A DNA stretch of 64,000 bases from an uncultured Polaribacter sp. (GCA_943788865.1 CALSRX010000004.1:248001-312000), one strand, 5' to 3'. Positions 27,752 through 37,702 are shown, counted from the first letter of the stretch. Translations and numbers: made by a program. Notes: generated by a model from the sequence alone, not told the origin.

Positions 27752-28165
27752 TTACTTAATTAATATTACAGAATTTTCCTTTGTTGTAATATGATAACCT
27801 ATACAATTACCATTAACATCAATAATCTTTAGTGTTAAACCATTACGGAGCCTCAATATGGATGATTTACCACTAGTAATGGAAATTGGTGCAGTTTCGG
27901 AATATGGGCTAAAACCATTGCGGTTTTTTAATATAAAATCATCACCAGTTGGAGTGACTACCCAGATCTCAACAGGGCCAGATGTTTCATTTGTGAAAAT
28001 ATTATAAATATATTTTGCGTCTGATTTTAATTTACTATTAGGAATATTTTTTATACAAGGTTCTATTTTAAAGGATGTAATTGGTCCAATAATTTTAGAG
28101 AATACAGACTCAATTCTTATTTTTTTTTCCAATTCGTGTTTCTTCGATTTGTTGTAGAATATCAA
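27752..28165 (-). CDS. Hypothetical protein, possibly the C-terminal part of a split gene
   Basis: The only ATG lies inside the previous gene, giving a 56-base overlap. From about residue 18 the protein has a beta-rich stretch (GPVEIWVVTPTGDDFILKN, SSILRLRNGLTLKIID). If one A of the nine-A run at 28122-28130 is skipped, the frame of the upstream ORF continues into this one (TRIGKKIRIESVFSKII). It may therefore be the C-terminal domain of a longer protein made by slippage, or a split caused by a sequence error. No family is recognised. Confidence 0.5.
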   Translation of the reverse strand: MIFYNKSKKHELEKKIRIESVFSKIIGPITSFKIEPCIKNIPNSKLKSDAKYIYNIFTNETSGPVEIWVVTPTGDDFILKNRNGFSPYSETAPISITSGKSSILRLRNGLTLKIIDVNGNCIGYHITTKENSVILIK

Positions 28166-28574
28166 CCGCTTTTATCATAAATCTTTCACTGTCCGCGCGA
28201 CTAGACGTTATAATTTCTGCGTGTTGTTTAATATAGTTTTTATATTCAGGATTATTTAAGTAAAAGTGCAACCATTCATCGCTTTTATTATCTTTATGCC
28301 ACCAATCATACTTTTCTGACATCTGTCTTTTTCTATGGTTTTGAAATTCACTCATATTGTTAAAGTTTAGCTCAAACTCTAGCGTATAGTAATCGTAAAT
28401 TTCAGAAATTTTTGAAATTAACGGATTCAGACTTTCTTTAGCTAAATTGGCATTTTGTTTCAATAATTCAAACCCACTTGTTTGAATGGTGTTTCCTTCC
28501 CACGTATTAGAGTATCCCCGTAGACTTGGTCTTCCATTTTCTTTATACATATCAATGTTTACAGAGTCGCTCAT
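28110..28574 (-). CDS. Hypothetical protein, likely continuation of the DUF6090-type gene
   Basis: The 154-residue helical protein has ELLKQNANLAKESLNPLISK and FELNFNNMSEFQNH. This fits the extracytoplasmic part of DUF6090-type proteins, whose N-terminal membrane part is encoded just upstream. Its ATG overlaps the upstream stop as ATGA. Adding one base at that point would fuse both ORFs (DSLYDVVPMSDSVN). Either the two are translationally coupled or the gene is frameshifted. It has no signal peptide of its own, which favours the fusion. Confidence 0.55.
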   Translation of the reverse strand: MSDSVNIDMYKENGRPSLRGYSNTWEGNTIQTSGFELLKQNANLAKESLNPLISKISEIYDYYTLEFELNFNNMSEFQNHRKRQMSEKYDWWHKDNKSDEWLHFYLNNPEYKNYIKQHAEIITSSRADSERFMIKAVDILQQIEETRIGKKNKN

Positions 28575-28846
28575 GGCACAACATCATATAGAGAATCTTG
28601 AATCCCCCAATATTGGTTTAAACTATGGGCGTTTTGAGCATCCATTAATAGCTCTCGCTCAATTTGCACTAATATGGCTATTATTTTTGATTCGTTTGTT
28701 GCATTTTGATTTGAAGTATTTACTTGCAGCGCTAAAAGAATACCAATCATTACTAGAACTATTTCTCCCATTGCGTAAAGTAGGTATTGGCTAACTTTAT
28801 TGTTCTTTATCATTTTTTGTCTGATTTTTCTAAAGAATTTTATCAT
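28571..28846 (-). CDS. DUF6090-type membrane protein, N-terminal part
   Basis: The 91-residue ORF starts MIKFFRKIRQKMIKNNKVSQ and has one membrane segment (GEIVLVMIGILLALQVN) followed by the beginning of a helical domain. This is the hallmark N-terminus of the flavobacterial DUF6090 family, whose members are usually 200-260 residues. Here the ORF stops early and the rest seems to be in the next frame downstream. The function of the family is unknown. Confidence 0.7.
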   Translation of the reverse strand: MIKFFRKIRQKMIKNNKVSQYLLYAMGEIVLVMIGILLALQVNTSNQNATNESKIIAILVQIERELLMDAQNAHSLNQYWGIQDSLYDVVP

Positions 28847-29024
28847 TGGTTATTGGTTGGTTTTAATGATGCACAACTTTTATGACATCGAACGTTTTAA
28901 TGTTTTATATCAGTAGTTAGCGAAGTTATCTTTTTTTAAGATTAGAAACAAGCTAAATTAATTTGGCAAATAAAAAATCCCACACAGAGTGCAGGATATT
29001 TATTTTATAATAAGTGCTAAAATG

Positions 29025-30233
29025 TTATAATTCTAATGCTTTTTTAACGTCATTATCCATTAACAATTCTATTGGGTTTTCTAATGCTTCTTTAACCGCA
29101 ACTAAGAAACCTACAGATTCTCTACCATCAATAATTCTGTGATCGTAAGACAAGGCAACATACATAATTGGTTGTATGACTACTTTTCCGTCAACAGCCA
29201 TAGGTCTGTTTACAATGTTGTGCATTCCTAAAATTCCACTTTGAGGAGGGTTTATAATTGGAGTAGACAGCATAGAGCCAAATACACCACCATTGGTAAT
29301 GGTAAATGTTCCGCCAGTCATTTCGTCAATGGTTATTTGCCCGTCACGAGCTCTAATTGCCAAGCGTTTTACATCGTCTTCTACACCTCTAAAACTTAAT
29401 TTTTCTGCATTTCTAATTACAGGAACCATCAATCCTTTAGGACCAGAAACTGCAATTGAAATATCTTGAAAATCGTGTTTTACTTGAAAGTCTCCATCAA
29501 TCATAGAATTTACATCAGGATATAATTGTAAAGCTCTTACAACTGCTAATGTAAAGAAAGACATAAAGCCTAGACCAACACCGTATTTTTCTTTAAACTC
29601 TTCTTTATACTGAGAACGTAAATCGAAAATAGGTTGCATGTTTACTTCGTTAAACGTAGTTAACATGGCTGTTTCGTTCTTTACAGAAACCAAACGTTCC
29701 GCAACTTTTCTACGCAACATAGATAGTTTTTTGCGCTCTGTATTTCTTGTTCCGTCTGCAGGCATGGTACCCATACTTGGCACCGCATTTTCTGCATCGT
29801 TTTTTGTAATTCTACCCGCTTTTCCAGTTCCGCTAATAGACGTTGCTTCAATTCCTTTTTCTGCTAAGATTTTTTTAGCAGCCGGAGAAGCTGTTCCTGT
29901 AGCATAGGTTGCAACCTCTTGTTTTGGAGCACTTGCTTCTTCTTTTGGAGCTTGTTTTGTTGCTGTTTTTGGAGCATCATTTCCTTCAGGTTTTGCTGCA
30001 TCCATATCAATTAAACAAACTACTGCACCCACTGCAACGGCGTCGCCTTCTTCAGCTTTTAAGGTTATAATTCCGCTTTCTTCAGCCGGTAACTCTAAGG
30101 TTGCTTTGTCAGAATCTACTTCTGCAATCGGTTGGTCTTTTTCTACATAATCTCCATCTTCAACTAACCAAGTTGCTATTTCTACTTCTGTAATCGATTC
30201 TCCCGGAGAAGGAACTTTCATTTCTAAAATCAT
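29025..30233 (-). CDS. odhB: Dihydrolipoyl succinyltransferase, E2 of 2-oxoglutarate dehydrogenase
   Basis: E2 core of the 2-oxoglutarate dehydrogenase complex in the TCA cycle. It moves the succinyl group from the E1-bound intermediate to CoA. The 402-residue protein has an N-terminal lipoyl domain (lipoyl lysine K43 in [10 protein letters not shown]), a Pro/Ala/Lys linker, an E3/E1-binding domain (about 112-150: [20 protein letters not shown], cited in part) and the catalytic domain with [11 protein letters not shown] (H365, D369). It follows odhA by about 40 bases and is in the same operon. Confidence 0.96.
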   Translation of the reverse strand: MILEMKVPSPGESITEVEIATWLVEDGDYVEKDQPIAEVDSDKATLELPAEESGIITLKAEEGDAVAVGAVVCLIDMDAAKPEGNDAPKTATKQAPKEEASAPKQEVATYATGTASPAAKKILAEKGIEATSISGTGKAGRITKNDAENAVPSMGTMPADGTRNTERKKLSMLRRKVAERLVSVKNETAMLTTFNEVNMQPIFDLRSQYKEEFKEKYGVGLGFMSFFTLAVVRALQLYPDVNSMIDGDFQVKHDFQDISIAVSGPKGLMVPVIRNAEKLSFRGVEDDVKRLAIRARDGQITIDEMTGGTFTITNGGVFGSMLSTPIINPPQSGILGMHNIVNRPMAVDGKVVIQPIMYVALSYDHRIIDGRESVGFLVAVKEALENPIELLMDNDVKKALEL

Positions 30234-30274
30234 CAGTACTGAATTTTATATTTTATCTGAATTTCTTTATTTTT

Positions 30275-33007
30275 TTAATCAAAAACGATGTCTAAAACTT
30301 TTTGATGTCTCTTTTTAAAACGTGTGCTAGAACCTGCTGCTGGAGCTGCATGATATTCTCTTGAAGCAACTTCTAGTCGTAATTTAGGGAAACGCTCTAA
30401 CATATAACTCCAAGCTCCCATATTCTTTGGTTCTTCTTGTGCCCAAACAAAACGCTCTGCATTTGGGTACGTATCAATAATACTTAATAACTGCTCTTCG
30501 TTTAATGGAAATAATTGTTCTATTCTTACGAGAGCAATATCGTTTCTTTCTAATTTTTCGCGCTCTTCAAGTAAATCGTAATAGAATTTACCCATACAAA
30601 ATACTACTTTTTTAATTGTTGATTTGTCAACCAAATGATCGTCTATTACTTCTTGAAAACTTCCGTTTGCCAAATCTTCAATCGGATTTACTGCTTTTGT
30701 ATGACGTAATAAACTTTTTGGTGTAAATACAATCAATGGTTTTCTATAATTGCGTTTCATTTGTCTACGCAAGATGTGATACATGTTTGCCGGAGTTGTA
30801 CAATTGGCAACAATCATATTGTCTATGGCACATAATTGTAAATAACGCTCTATTCTTGCCGATGAATGTTCAGAACCTTGTCCTTCATACCCATGTGGTA
30901 ATAATATTACGATTCCGTTTTGTAATTTCCATTTATCTTCTGAAGCAGAAATGTATTGATCAAAAATGATTTGCGCACCGTTAGAGAAATCTCCAAACTG
31001 AGCTTCCCAAATGGTTAAACAATTTGGAAACGCCATTGCGTATCCATAATCAAACCCTAAAACACCATATTCTGATAAATGAGAATTGTAAATGGTCATA
31101 TTCCCTTTATTCTCTGAATTAGTATTTAAAAGATTAATTCTTTCTTCAGAATTTTCATCACGTAAAATAGCATGTCTGTGCGAAAAAGTACCACGTTCTA
31201 CATCCTGACCAGAAATACGTACGTTAAACCCTTCTTCTAATAAAGAACCGTAAGCCAATGTTTCTGCCATCCCCCAATCTAATTGATTAGATTCGAAAAC
31301 CATTTTTTCTCTTCCTTGTAAAATACGTTCTGCTTTTCTTACAAACTTTACATTTTCTGGAACTGTAGAAACGATCTTGGCGATGTTTTTTAATTTTTCT
31401 GTAGGATATTTTGTATCAACAGAAGCCAACATTGATTCAATTCCTTGACGCGGAAAATCTTTCCACGTAGTTTTCATAAACTCTCTTACTTTCGAGGTAG
31501 AATCTTCTTTTGCTCTATCAAACTCAGACTCTAACATTGCTTTAAACTCATTTGTAATTTGAGTTATGTATTCTTTTGCAATAGTTCCTTCGTTTAGTAA
31601 TTGTTCTGCATAAATATCTTTTACATTTTTGTGCTTGGCAATTGCTTTGTATAAGTTTGGTTGGGTAAAACGAGGTTCGTCACCTTCGTTATGCCCATAT
31701 TTTCTATATCCTAAAAGATCTATAAAAATATCTCTTTTAAATTTCATTCTAAATTCTATAGCGATTTGCATTGCATGACAAACAGCTTCAACATCATCTG
31801 CATTTACATGTAAAACTGGAGATAAAGTAACTTTTGCAACATCTGTACAATAGGTGCTTGATCTGGCATCTAAATAATTGGTGGTAAAACCAACTTGATT
31901 GTTTACTACAACATGTATAGTTCCGCCCGTTTTATATCCGTTTAGCTGAGACATTTGTGTAACTTCATAGACAATACCTTGTCCTGCAATAGCCGCATCT
32001 CCGTGAATGATAATTGGTAATATTCTAGAGTTATCTCCTTTGTATTTTTTATCGATTTTAGCACGAGCAATTCCTTCAGCAACCGCACCAACAGTTTCTA
32101 AATGTGATGGATTTGGCACTAAATTCATTTTAATGCTTTGACCTTTTTTATATGTTTTACTTAGTGTTAACCCTAAATGATATTTAACATCACCATCTAA
32201 ATTTTCATCTTCAAAATCTTTTCCTTCAAACTCGTTAAATAATTCTCTAACAGGTTTTTTAAAGATGTTTACAAGTGTATTTAATCGACCACGATGTGCC
32301 ATTCCAAGAACACATTCTTTAATACCATAGTTTTCTGAAGCATCTCTTAACAAAACGCTTAAGCCTGGAATTAATGCTTCTCCTCCTTCTAAAGAAAAAC
32401 GTTTTTGTCCAACATATTTAGTTTGTAAAAAGCTTTCAAATCCAACAGCTTGATTTACTTTCCGTAGTATGTATTTTTTTGTATCTACAGAATAATTAGG
32501 TGAATTATCGTTTTTGTTTAAACGGTCTTGCCACCATTTTAATTCTTCTGGATTTCTTAAGTACATGTATTCTGCACCAATAGAATCACAATAAATATTT
32601 TCTAAATGTTCTATAATTTCAGACAAAGCTCTTGGGCCAATACCTAAAATTTCACTAGCATTAAAAACAGTATTTAAATCGCTTTGAGACAAACCGAAGT
32701 TTTCAATAGCTAGTGTAGGAGCATATTTTCTTCGTTCTCTAACAGGGTTTGTTTTTGTAAATAAATGCCCTCGAGTTCTGTAGCCATTTATTAAATCGAT
32801 TACTAAAAATTCTTTTCTAACCTCTTGTGGAATTTCAGAGGAAATCTCTTCAACATCAGTCAACGAGTAATTTTCATTTGCTAAATCATAACCTTGAAAA
32901 AAACTTCTCCAACTAGGCTCAACTGCATCAGGATTTTTTAAATACTGCTCATATAAATCTCCAATAAAACCTGTATGTGCTGCATTTAAGAACGAAAACT
33001 TGTCCAT
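30275..33007 (-). CDS. odhA: 2-oxoglutarate dehydrogenase E1 component
   Basis: Thiamine-diphosphate enzyme that decarboxylates 2-oxoglutarate and succinylates the E2 lipoyl group. The 910-residue length fits. Visible motifs include MAHRGRLNTLVNIF, IIHGDAAIAGQGIVYE (thiamine diphosphate binding), RKYGHNEGDEPRFTQP and LPHGYEGQGSEHSSARIERYL (cited in part). The start is placed at the ATG at 33007 (MDKFSFLNAAH). The ATG at 33058 would lie upstream of the promoter's -7 element. E3 is encoded elsewhere. Confidence 0.95.
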   Translation of the reverse strand: MDKFSFLNAAHTGFIGDLYEQYLKNPDAVEPSWRSFFQGYDLANENYSLTDVEEISSEIPQEVRKEFLVIDLINGYRTRGHLFTKTNPVRERRKYAPTLAIENFGLSQSDLNTVFNASEILGIGPRALSEIIEHLENIYCDSIGAEYMYLRNPEELKWWQDRLNKNDNSPNYSVDTKKYILRKVNQAVGFESFLQTKYVGQKRFSLEGGEALIPGLSVLLRDASENYGIKECVLGMAHRGRLNTLVNIFKKPVRELFNEFEGKDFEDENLDGDVKYHLGLTLSKTYKKGQSIKMNLVPNPSHLETVGAVAEGIARAKIDKKYKGDNSRILPIIIHGDAAIAGQGIVYEVTQMSQLNGYKTGGTIHVVVNNQVGFTTNYLDARSSTYCTDVAKVTLSPVLHVNADDVEAVCHAMQIAIEFRMKFKRDIFIDLLGYRKYGHNEGDEPRFTQPNLYKAIAKHKNVKDIYAEQLLNEGTIAKEYITQITNEFKAMLESEFDRAKEDSTSKVREFMKTTWKDFPRQGIESMLASVDTKYPTEKLKNIAKIVSTVPENVKFVRKAERILQGREKMVFESNQLDWGMAETLAYGSLLEEGFNVRISGQDVERGTFSHRHAILRDENSEERINLLNTNSENKGNMTIYNSHLSEYGVLGFDYGYAMAFPNCLTIWEAQFGDFSNGAQIIFDQYISASEDKWKLQNGIVILLPHGYEGQGSEHSSARIERYLQLCAIDNMIVANCTTPANMYHILRRQMKRNYRKPLIVFTPKSLLRHTKAVNPIEDLANGSFQEVIDDHLVDKSTIKKVVFCMGKFYYDLLEEREKLERNDIALVRIEQLFPLNEEQLLSIIDTYPNAERFVWAQEEPKNMGAWSYMLERFPKLRLEVASREYHAAPAAGSSTRFKKRHQKVLDIVFD

Positions 33008-33047
33008 ATATTTATTTAATACTTTGGGTATAAGAATATAACTATGA

Positions 33048-33055
33048 CAAAAATA
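33048..33055 (-). promoter_or_regulatory. -7 element of the odhA-odhB promoter
   Basis: TATTTTTG on the minus strand matches TAnnTTTG and gives a leader of about 33 bases to the odhA ATG at 33007. Confidence 0.6.
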
Positions 33056-33130
33056 CAACTTTTGATAAAAAGGAGCTTTCTTTTTTGAATTTATTGAGAG
33101 AATATTTATCTGTTTTTTTATGAAAAAAAT

Positions 33131-33160
33131 TTGGCGGTTTTTTAAAAAGATTTATATTTG
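33131..33160 (+). promoter_or_regulatory. Promoter of tRNA-Asn
   Basis: TTG at 33131-33133, a 19-base spacer and TATATTTG at 33153-33160 form a textbook Bacteroidetes -33/-7 promoter, 28 bases before the tRNA. Confidence 0.75.
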
Positions 33161-33188
33161 CACTCGCAAAACTTTTAGTCTTGCAAAC

Positions 33189-33262
33189 TCCTCCTTAGCT
33201 CAGTTGGTTAGAGCATCTGACTGTTAATCAGAGGGTCCTAGGTTCGAGCCCTAGAGGAGGAG
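33189..33262 (+). tRNA. tRNA-Asn (anticodon GTT)
   Basis: A 74-nt cloverleaf. TCCTCCT pairs with AGGAGGA, the D arm is AGCTCAGTTGGTTAGAGC, the anticodon loop is CTGTTAA and the T-loop is GTTCGAGCC. CCA is not encoded. A terminator follows directly. Confidence 0.97.
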
Positions 33263-33263
33263 C

Positions 33264-33295
33264 AAAAAAGCCTTAACATTTGTTAAGGCTTTTTT
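33264..33295. terminator. Bidirectional terminator after tRNA-Asn
   Basis: A perfect stem of AAAAAAGCCTTAACA and TGTTAAGGCTTTTTT with a two-base loop ends the tRNA-Asn transcript. On the other strand it ends the Lrp/AsnC gene. Confidence 0.9.
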
Positions 33296-33313
33296 ATTTT
33301 TGGATATTAAAAA

Positions 33314-33775
33314 TCAAATAGTTATGTGCCGATCTATTTGCTGATCTAAAGAGATAAAGGTTTCTGTTCTTGCAACGCCTTTTATTTTTTGAATATCTTG
33401 ATTTAATAAGTGCATTAAATCTTCATTATTTTTACAAAGTATTTTAATAAAGATGGCGTAATTACCTGTGGTATAATGACTTTCCACAACTTCGGGTATT
33501 TCTTTTAATTTGTTGATAGCTGACTTATACATGCTTGCTGAGTCTAAAAAAACCCCTACAAAAGCTGTAGTTGTGTAGCCTAAAGCCTTTGGGTTTAATA
33601 CCATTTTAGAGCCTACAATTAATTCAGAAGCTTCCAGTTTTTTTAACCTTTGATGAATTGCAGCACCCGAAATTCCTACTTCTTTTGCAATCTTTAAAAT
33701 AGGAGTTCTAGCATCGTTTACTAAACTTTTGATTATAATTTTATCAATTCCATCAATTTTAATTTTTGTAGCCAT
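33314..33775 (-). CDS. Lrp/AsnC family transcriptional regulator
   Basis: The 153-residue protein has an N-terminal winged helix-turn-helix (IDKIIIKSLVNDARTPILKI, then AKEVGISGAAIHQRLKKLE) and a C-terminal RAM ligand domain (AFVGVFLDSASMYKS ... VVESHYTTGNYAIFIKI). Members bind amino acids and control amino-acid or energy metabolism genes. The targets and effector cannot be read from the sequence. It stands alone between tRNA-Asn and accC. Confidence 0.92.
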   Translation of the reverse strand: MATKIKIDGIDKIIIKSLVNDARTPILKIAKEVGISGAAIHQRLKKLEASELIVGSKMVLNPKALGYTTTAFVGVFLDSASMYKSAINKLKEIPEVVESHYTTGNYAIFIKILCKNNEDLMHLLNQDIQKIKGVARTETFISLDQQIDRHITI

Positions 33776-33868
33776 TCGCTCTTTTTTAATCGATTTAGGT
33801 AAAAATAAAGATAAAAAAATAGGATATATAACTATATCCTATTTTTTAATTTTCAGCTTGTATGAAAT

Positions 33869-35209
33869 CTATGGTTCCATTACGAAACTTTCCATGAATT
33901 TTGTTGTGTAATTTCCTGAAAGATAATCAGGGTGATCCATTAACTGTCTATGAAACGGAATGGTAGTTTTTACTCCTTCAATTACAAATTCATCTAAAGC
34001 TCTTTTCATTTTACTAATTGCTTCGTCTCTTGTTTGAGCAGTTACAATTAGTTTAGCAATCATAGAATCGTAATTTGGAGGAATAGAATAACCAGAATAT
34101 ACATGAGTATCTATTCTAACTCCATGTCCACCTGGAGCATGAAAAGTTGTAATTTTCCCCGGAGAAGGTCTAAAGTTATTATGCGGATCCTCAGCGTTTA
34201 TTCTACATTCAATAGAATGCATCTGTGGTAAATAATTCTTCCCAGAAACCGGAACTCCAGCAGCTACTAAAATTTGTTCACGAATTAAGTCGTAATCAAT
34301 TACTTCCTCTGTGATTGGGTGTTCAACTTGAATCCTTGTATTCATTTCCATAAAATAGAAATTACGATGCTTATCCACCAAAAACTCAACGGTTCCAGCA
34401 CCTTCGTATTTTATGTATTCAGAAGCTTTTACTGCTGCATCTCCCATGGCCGTACGTAATTCATCGGTCATGAATGGAGAGGGAGTTTCTTCTGTTAATT
34501 TTTGATGACGGCGTTGAATTGAACAATCTCTTTCTGATAAGTGACAGGCTTTTCCATATGAATCTCCAACAATCTGAATTTCAATATGTCTTGGCTCTTC
34601 AATCAATTTTTCTAAATACATTCCGTCGTTTCCGAAAGCAGCTTTTGCTTCTTGCCTTGCAGAATCCCAAGCATCTTGTAGGTCTTCTTCTTTCCAAACA
34701 GCACGCATTCCTTTTCCACCACCACCAGCGGTTGCTTTTAACATCACTGGAATACCGAATTCTAAGGCTAATTTTTTACATTCTTCAAAGTCTTCTATAA
34801 TTCCTTCAGAACCAGGAATACAAGGTACTCCCGCAGCTAGCATTGTTGATTTGGCAGAAGCTTTGTCTCCCATTTTATCAATCATATTACCTGTTGCTCC
34901 AATAAATTTAATTCCGTGTTCGGCACATAAGTTTGAAAACTTAGCATTTTCAGATAAAAACCCATATCCAGGATGTATAGCATCTGCATTTGTGATTTCT
35001 GCAGCGGCTATTATATTTGACATTTTCAGGTAAGATAGATTACTGGGTGGAGGCCCAATACAAACTGCTTCGTCTGCAAATTTAACATGTAAACTTTCTG
35101 AATCTGCAGTAGAGTATACTGCAACGGTTTTGATACCCATTTCTTTACAAGTTCTAATTACACGTAATGCAATTTCACCTCTATTTGCTATTAATACTTT
35201 TTTAAACAT
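33869..35209 (-). CDS. accC: Acetyl-CoA carboxylase, biotin carboxylase subunit
   Basis: An ATP-grasp enzyme that carboxylates the biotin on AccB, the first step of fatty acid synthesis. From the ATG at 35209 ([16 protein letters not shown]) it is 446 residues, the family length. The glycine-rich ATP loop [28 protein letters not shown] and [18 protein letters not shown] are present. The ATG eight codons upstream is not needed. It follows accB by 67 bases and is likely in one operon with accB and fabH. Confidence 0.97.
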   Translation of the reverse strand: MFKKVLIANRGEIALRVIRTCKEMGIKTVAVYSTADSESLHVKFADEAVCIGPPPSNLSYLKMSNIIAAAEITNADAIHPGYGFLSENAKFSNLCAEHGIKFIGATGNMIDKMGDKASAKSTMLAAGVPCIPGSEGIIEDFEECKKLALEFGIPVMLKATAGGGGKGMRAVWKEEDLQDAWDSARQEAKAAFGNDGMYLEKLIEEPRHIEIQIVGDSYGKACHLSERDCSIQRRHQKLTEETPSPFMTDELRTAMGDAAVKASEYIKYEGAGTVEFLVDKHRNFYFMEMNTRIQVEHPITEEVIDYDLIREQILVAAGVPVSGKNYLPQMHSIECRINAEDPHNNFRPSPGKITTFHAPGGHGVRIDTHVYSGYSIPPNYDSMIAKLIVTAQTRDEAISKMKRALDEFVIEGVKTTIPFHRQLMDHPDYLSGNYTTKFMESFVMEP

Positions 35210-35276
35210 ACTTTTTTTATTAGTAATGTTCAACTGAATTTGAATTGAACAAACAATTCATTCAATCGATATTAAA

Positions 35277-35753
35277 TTATGATGGGTCTACTAAGAATAA
35301 GGGTTGGTCAAATTCTACAGGAGATGAATCATCAACTAATACTTTAACGATTTTACCTGAAATTTCAGACTCAATTTCGTTAAATAATTTCATTGCTTCT
35401 ATCACACAAACGGTGTCACCAGAATTGATAGTATCTCCTACTTCTACAAAAGATGGTTTGTCTGGAGAAGGCTTTCTGTAAAAAGTTCCAATGATTGGAG
35501 ACTTAATTGTTAAATAGTTTGAGTTTTCATCTGTGCTTGCAGCTGGTGTTACAGGAGCAGCATTTTCAGTAGCAACAGGAGCAGCTGCCTGAACAGGCAT
35601 TTGCGTCATTGGGTTTGCTTGAACAATAGTTGTTTCTGTTTTTGAAGACCCTGTTTTAATGGTGATTTTTACATCTTCCATTTCTAGCTTTACTTCACTT
35701 GCACCAGATTTTGCTACAAATTTTATAAGATTTTGAATTTCTTTGATATCCAT
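35277..35753 (-). CDS. accB: Acetyl-CoA carboxylase biotin carboxyl carrier protein
   Basis: Biotin carrier subunit, 158 residues. It has an N-terminal dimerisation region, an Ala/Pro/Gln-rich linker (about residues 45-78) and a C-terminal biotinyl domain with EAMKLFNEI, in which K122 is the biotinylated lysine. It starts 19 bases after fabH ends and precedes accC. Confidence 0.97.
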   Translation of the reverse strand: MDIKEIQNLIKFVAKSGASEVKLEMEDVKITIKTGSSKTETTIVQANPMTQMPVQAAAPVATENAAPVTPAASTDENSNYLTIKSPIIGTFYRKPSPDKPSFVEVGDTINSGDTVCVIEAMKLFNEIESEISGKIVKVLVDDSSPVEFDQPLFLVDPS

Positions 35754-35772
35754 TATTCTTAATTTTTAGTTG

Positions 35773-36774
35773 TTAATTTAGTGTGTTATATGCCCATTTT
35801 AAATAGATAGCTCCCCAAGTGAAACCACCTCCAAAAGCGGCAAAAATTATATTATCTCCTTTTTTTAATTGATTTTCGTAGTCTGCTAATAATAACGGTA
35901 AAGTACCAGAAGTAGTATTCCCGTACTTGTGAATATTAACCATTACTTTATCGCTTTCTAAGCCTACTCTATTAGCAGTCGCTTCAATAATTCTATTGTT
36001 TGCTTGATGCGGTGCCAACCATTGAATGTCTTCTTTTACCAAGTTGTTTCTAGTTAACATTTTTTCTGCCACATCTGCCATATTAGAAACCGCAAATTTA
36101 AAGACGGTTCTACCTTCTTGGTGTACAGAATGTTGTTTGTTTTTTAAGGTTTCTTCTGAAGTAGGTAATATTGAACCACCTGCATCAATTTTCAGAAACT
36201 CTCTTCCGCCTCCGTCACTTCTATGATATTCGTCTTGTAAGCCAAGACCTTCATTATTTGGTTCAAATAAAACAGCTCCAGCGCCATCACCAAAAATAAT
36301 GCAAGTTGCTCTATCTGTATAATCTACAATAGAAGACATTTTATCTGCCCCAATAAGCAATACGCTTTTGTATCGACCAGACTCTATATAACTTGAAGCT
36401 GTAGACATGCCATATAAAAAGCTTGAACATGCCGCTTGTAAATCGTATGAAAACGCATTTGTTGCACCTATTTCTGTAGCAACATATGCAGCTGTAGAAG
36501 CTACAGGTAAATCAGGGGTAGCTGTTGCTACAATTACCAAGTCGATTTCTAAAGGGTTTTTGTTGGATTTTTTAAGTAGGTTTTCTGCGGCTTTAATTGC
36601 CATATAAGAAGTTCCTTTTCCTTCTTCTTTTAATATTCTCCTTTCTTTTATACCGGTTCTTGATGTTATCCATTCATCATTGGTATCAACCATTGTTTCT
36701 AGCTCTTTGTTGGTTAGAATATAGTCGGGGACATATTTTCCTACTGCTGTAATTGCTGCAGTTATTTTTGTCAT
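35773..36774 (-). CDS. fabH: 3-oxoacyl-ACP synthase III
   Basis: Starts fatty acid elongation by condensing an acyl-CoA primer with malonyl-ACP. The 333-residue protein has the Cys-His-Asn triad at C116 (LQAACSSFLYG), H256 (APHQANNRI) and N286 (KYGNTTSG). It is followed by accB and accC in a fatty acid synthesis operon and separated from rpmF by a terminator, whereas in many bacteria rpmF and fabH are co-transcribed. Confidence 0.96.
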   Translation of the reverse strand: MTKITAAITAVGKYVPDYILTNKELETMVDTNDEWITSRTGIKERRILKEEGKGTSYMAIKAAENLLKKSNKNPLEIDLVIVATATPDLPVASTAAYVATEIGATNAFSYDLQAACSSFLYGMSTASSYIESGRYKSVLLIGADKMSSIVDYTDRATCIIFGDGAGAVLFEPNNEGLGLQDEYHRSDGGGREFLKIDAGGSILPTSEETLKNKQHSVHQEGRTVFKFAVSNMADVAEKMLTRNNLVKEDIQWLAPHQANNRIIEATANRVGLESDKVMVNIHKYGNTTSGTLPLLLADYENQLKKGDNIIFAAFGGGFTWGAIYLKWAYNTLN

Positions 36775-36886
36775 ATTTTTACCTTAATTATTAGAAGGAA
36801 GCTTTTCAAAGCAATATCCAAAGAAATGAAATTTTTTTTACATTTTTGAGTAAAAAGCATCAAAAATCATTAAGAATTGGTTAAAA

Positions 36887-36918
36887 AACAAAAAAAACTC
36901 TCAAAAATAGAGAGTTTT
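36887..36918 (-). terminator. Terminator after rpmF
   Basis: On the minus strand AAAACTCTC and GAGAGTTTT form a stem followed by a long T run. It lies between rpmF and fabH. Confidence 0.75.
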
Positions 36919-36939
36919 ATATGCTTTATGTAAAATGTA

Positions 36940-37134
36940 TTAAGCTTCTGCAGTAGCAGATTCTAGTACAACTTGACCTCTGTAGTATAATTTTCCTTCA
37001 TGCCAATGTGCTCTATGATATAAATGAGCTTCACCAGTTGTTGGGTCTACGGCAATTTGAGGAACGCTAGCTTTGTAATGAGTTCTTCTCTTATCTCTTC
37101 TAGTTTTTGATATTTTTCTCTTTGGATGTGCCAT
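36940..37134 (-). CDS. rpmF: Ribosomal protein L32
   Basis: The 64-residue basic protein starts [20 protein letters not shown], a standard L32 N-terminus. It lacks the zinc cysteines of some L32 proteins (it has [14 protein letters not shown] instead), as is usual for the zinc-free form in this phylum. The ATG lies one base after the DUF177 gene. Confidence 0.97.
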   Translation of the reverse strand: MAHPKRKISKTRRDKRRTHYKASVPQIAVDPTTGEAHLYHRAHWHEGKLYYRGQVVLESATAEA

Positions 37135-37135
37135 T

Positions 37136-37672
37136 TTATGTCTTTTTTTCTGTTATTAAACTTTTTAATTTATCCCATCTTGGGTCTACATTTTCTGTAG
37201 TTTTTTGTTCTTTTACTCTTAATTTTTCTAGTTTCTTTAATGCTTCTGATTCCATTGAGCCATCTAAAACTTTAGGATGAACTCTTTTTGTTGGAGCCGA
37301 TAATACAATCATTTCATAAATGTATTGAGCAACGTTTAATTGAAATTCTGAATAGGGAAGAATTAATATTTCTTCATTATCATCATTGTATTCTTCTCCA
37401 AATTTTACAATTAATTGCAGTGCTGTTTCAATCTCTTGATCAAAAGGTTCTCCGCTAACATCGCAGGTTACATTTATAGTACCTTGTGCTTTAAAAGATA
37501 AGTTTAAAAGCGTGCTTTTCTTATCTAGTGTTAAAGCAACTGAAATGTTTGCGTCAAAAAATTCGTCAAAATTAAAAGCGTCAAAGAACGATTTTCCAAT
37601 TTGATATTCAAATAAATGACTCTCTTCCTTTAACCCTATATATTGGATATTAAATTGTTTCAAGTCTTTCAT
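37136..37672 (-). CDS. DUF177 (YceD) family protein
   Basis: The 178-residue protein has the conserved core [20 protein letters not shown] near its middle (one cysteine, CDVSGEPF) and an acidic stretch [15 protein letters not shown]. It ends with a [12 protein letters not shown] tail. It is always found next to rpmF and is implicated in 23S rRNA metabolism in plants and bacteria. Its own promoter lies 23 bases upstream. Confidence 0.92.
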   Translation of the reverse strand: MKDLKQFNIQYIGLKEESHLFEYQIGKSFFDAFNFDEFFDANISVALTLDKKSTLLNLSFKAQGTINVTCDVSGEPFDQEIETALQLIVKFGEEYNDDNEEILILPYSEFQLNVAQYIYEMIVLSAPTKRVHPKVLDGSMESEALKKLEKLRVKEQKTTENVDPRWDKLKSLITEKKT

Positions 37673-37694
37673 CTACAAAATCAATTTGAGCGTG

Positions 37695-37702
37695 CAAAGA
37701 TA
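37695..37702 (-). promoter_or_regulatory. -7 element of the DUF177-rpmF promoter
   Basis: TATCTTTG on the minus strand, 22 bases before the ATG at 37672, matches TAnnTTTG. Confidence 0.65.

Noticed and set aside
27636..28930. Integron attC sites at the ends of the DUF6090-type cluster
   Set aside because: The GCTAAC and GTTAGC blocks resemble core sites loosely, but the strict RYYYAAC/GTTRRRY pair was not found and no integrase is present. Kept only as a low-interest repeat observation.
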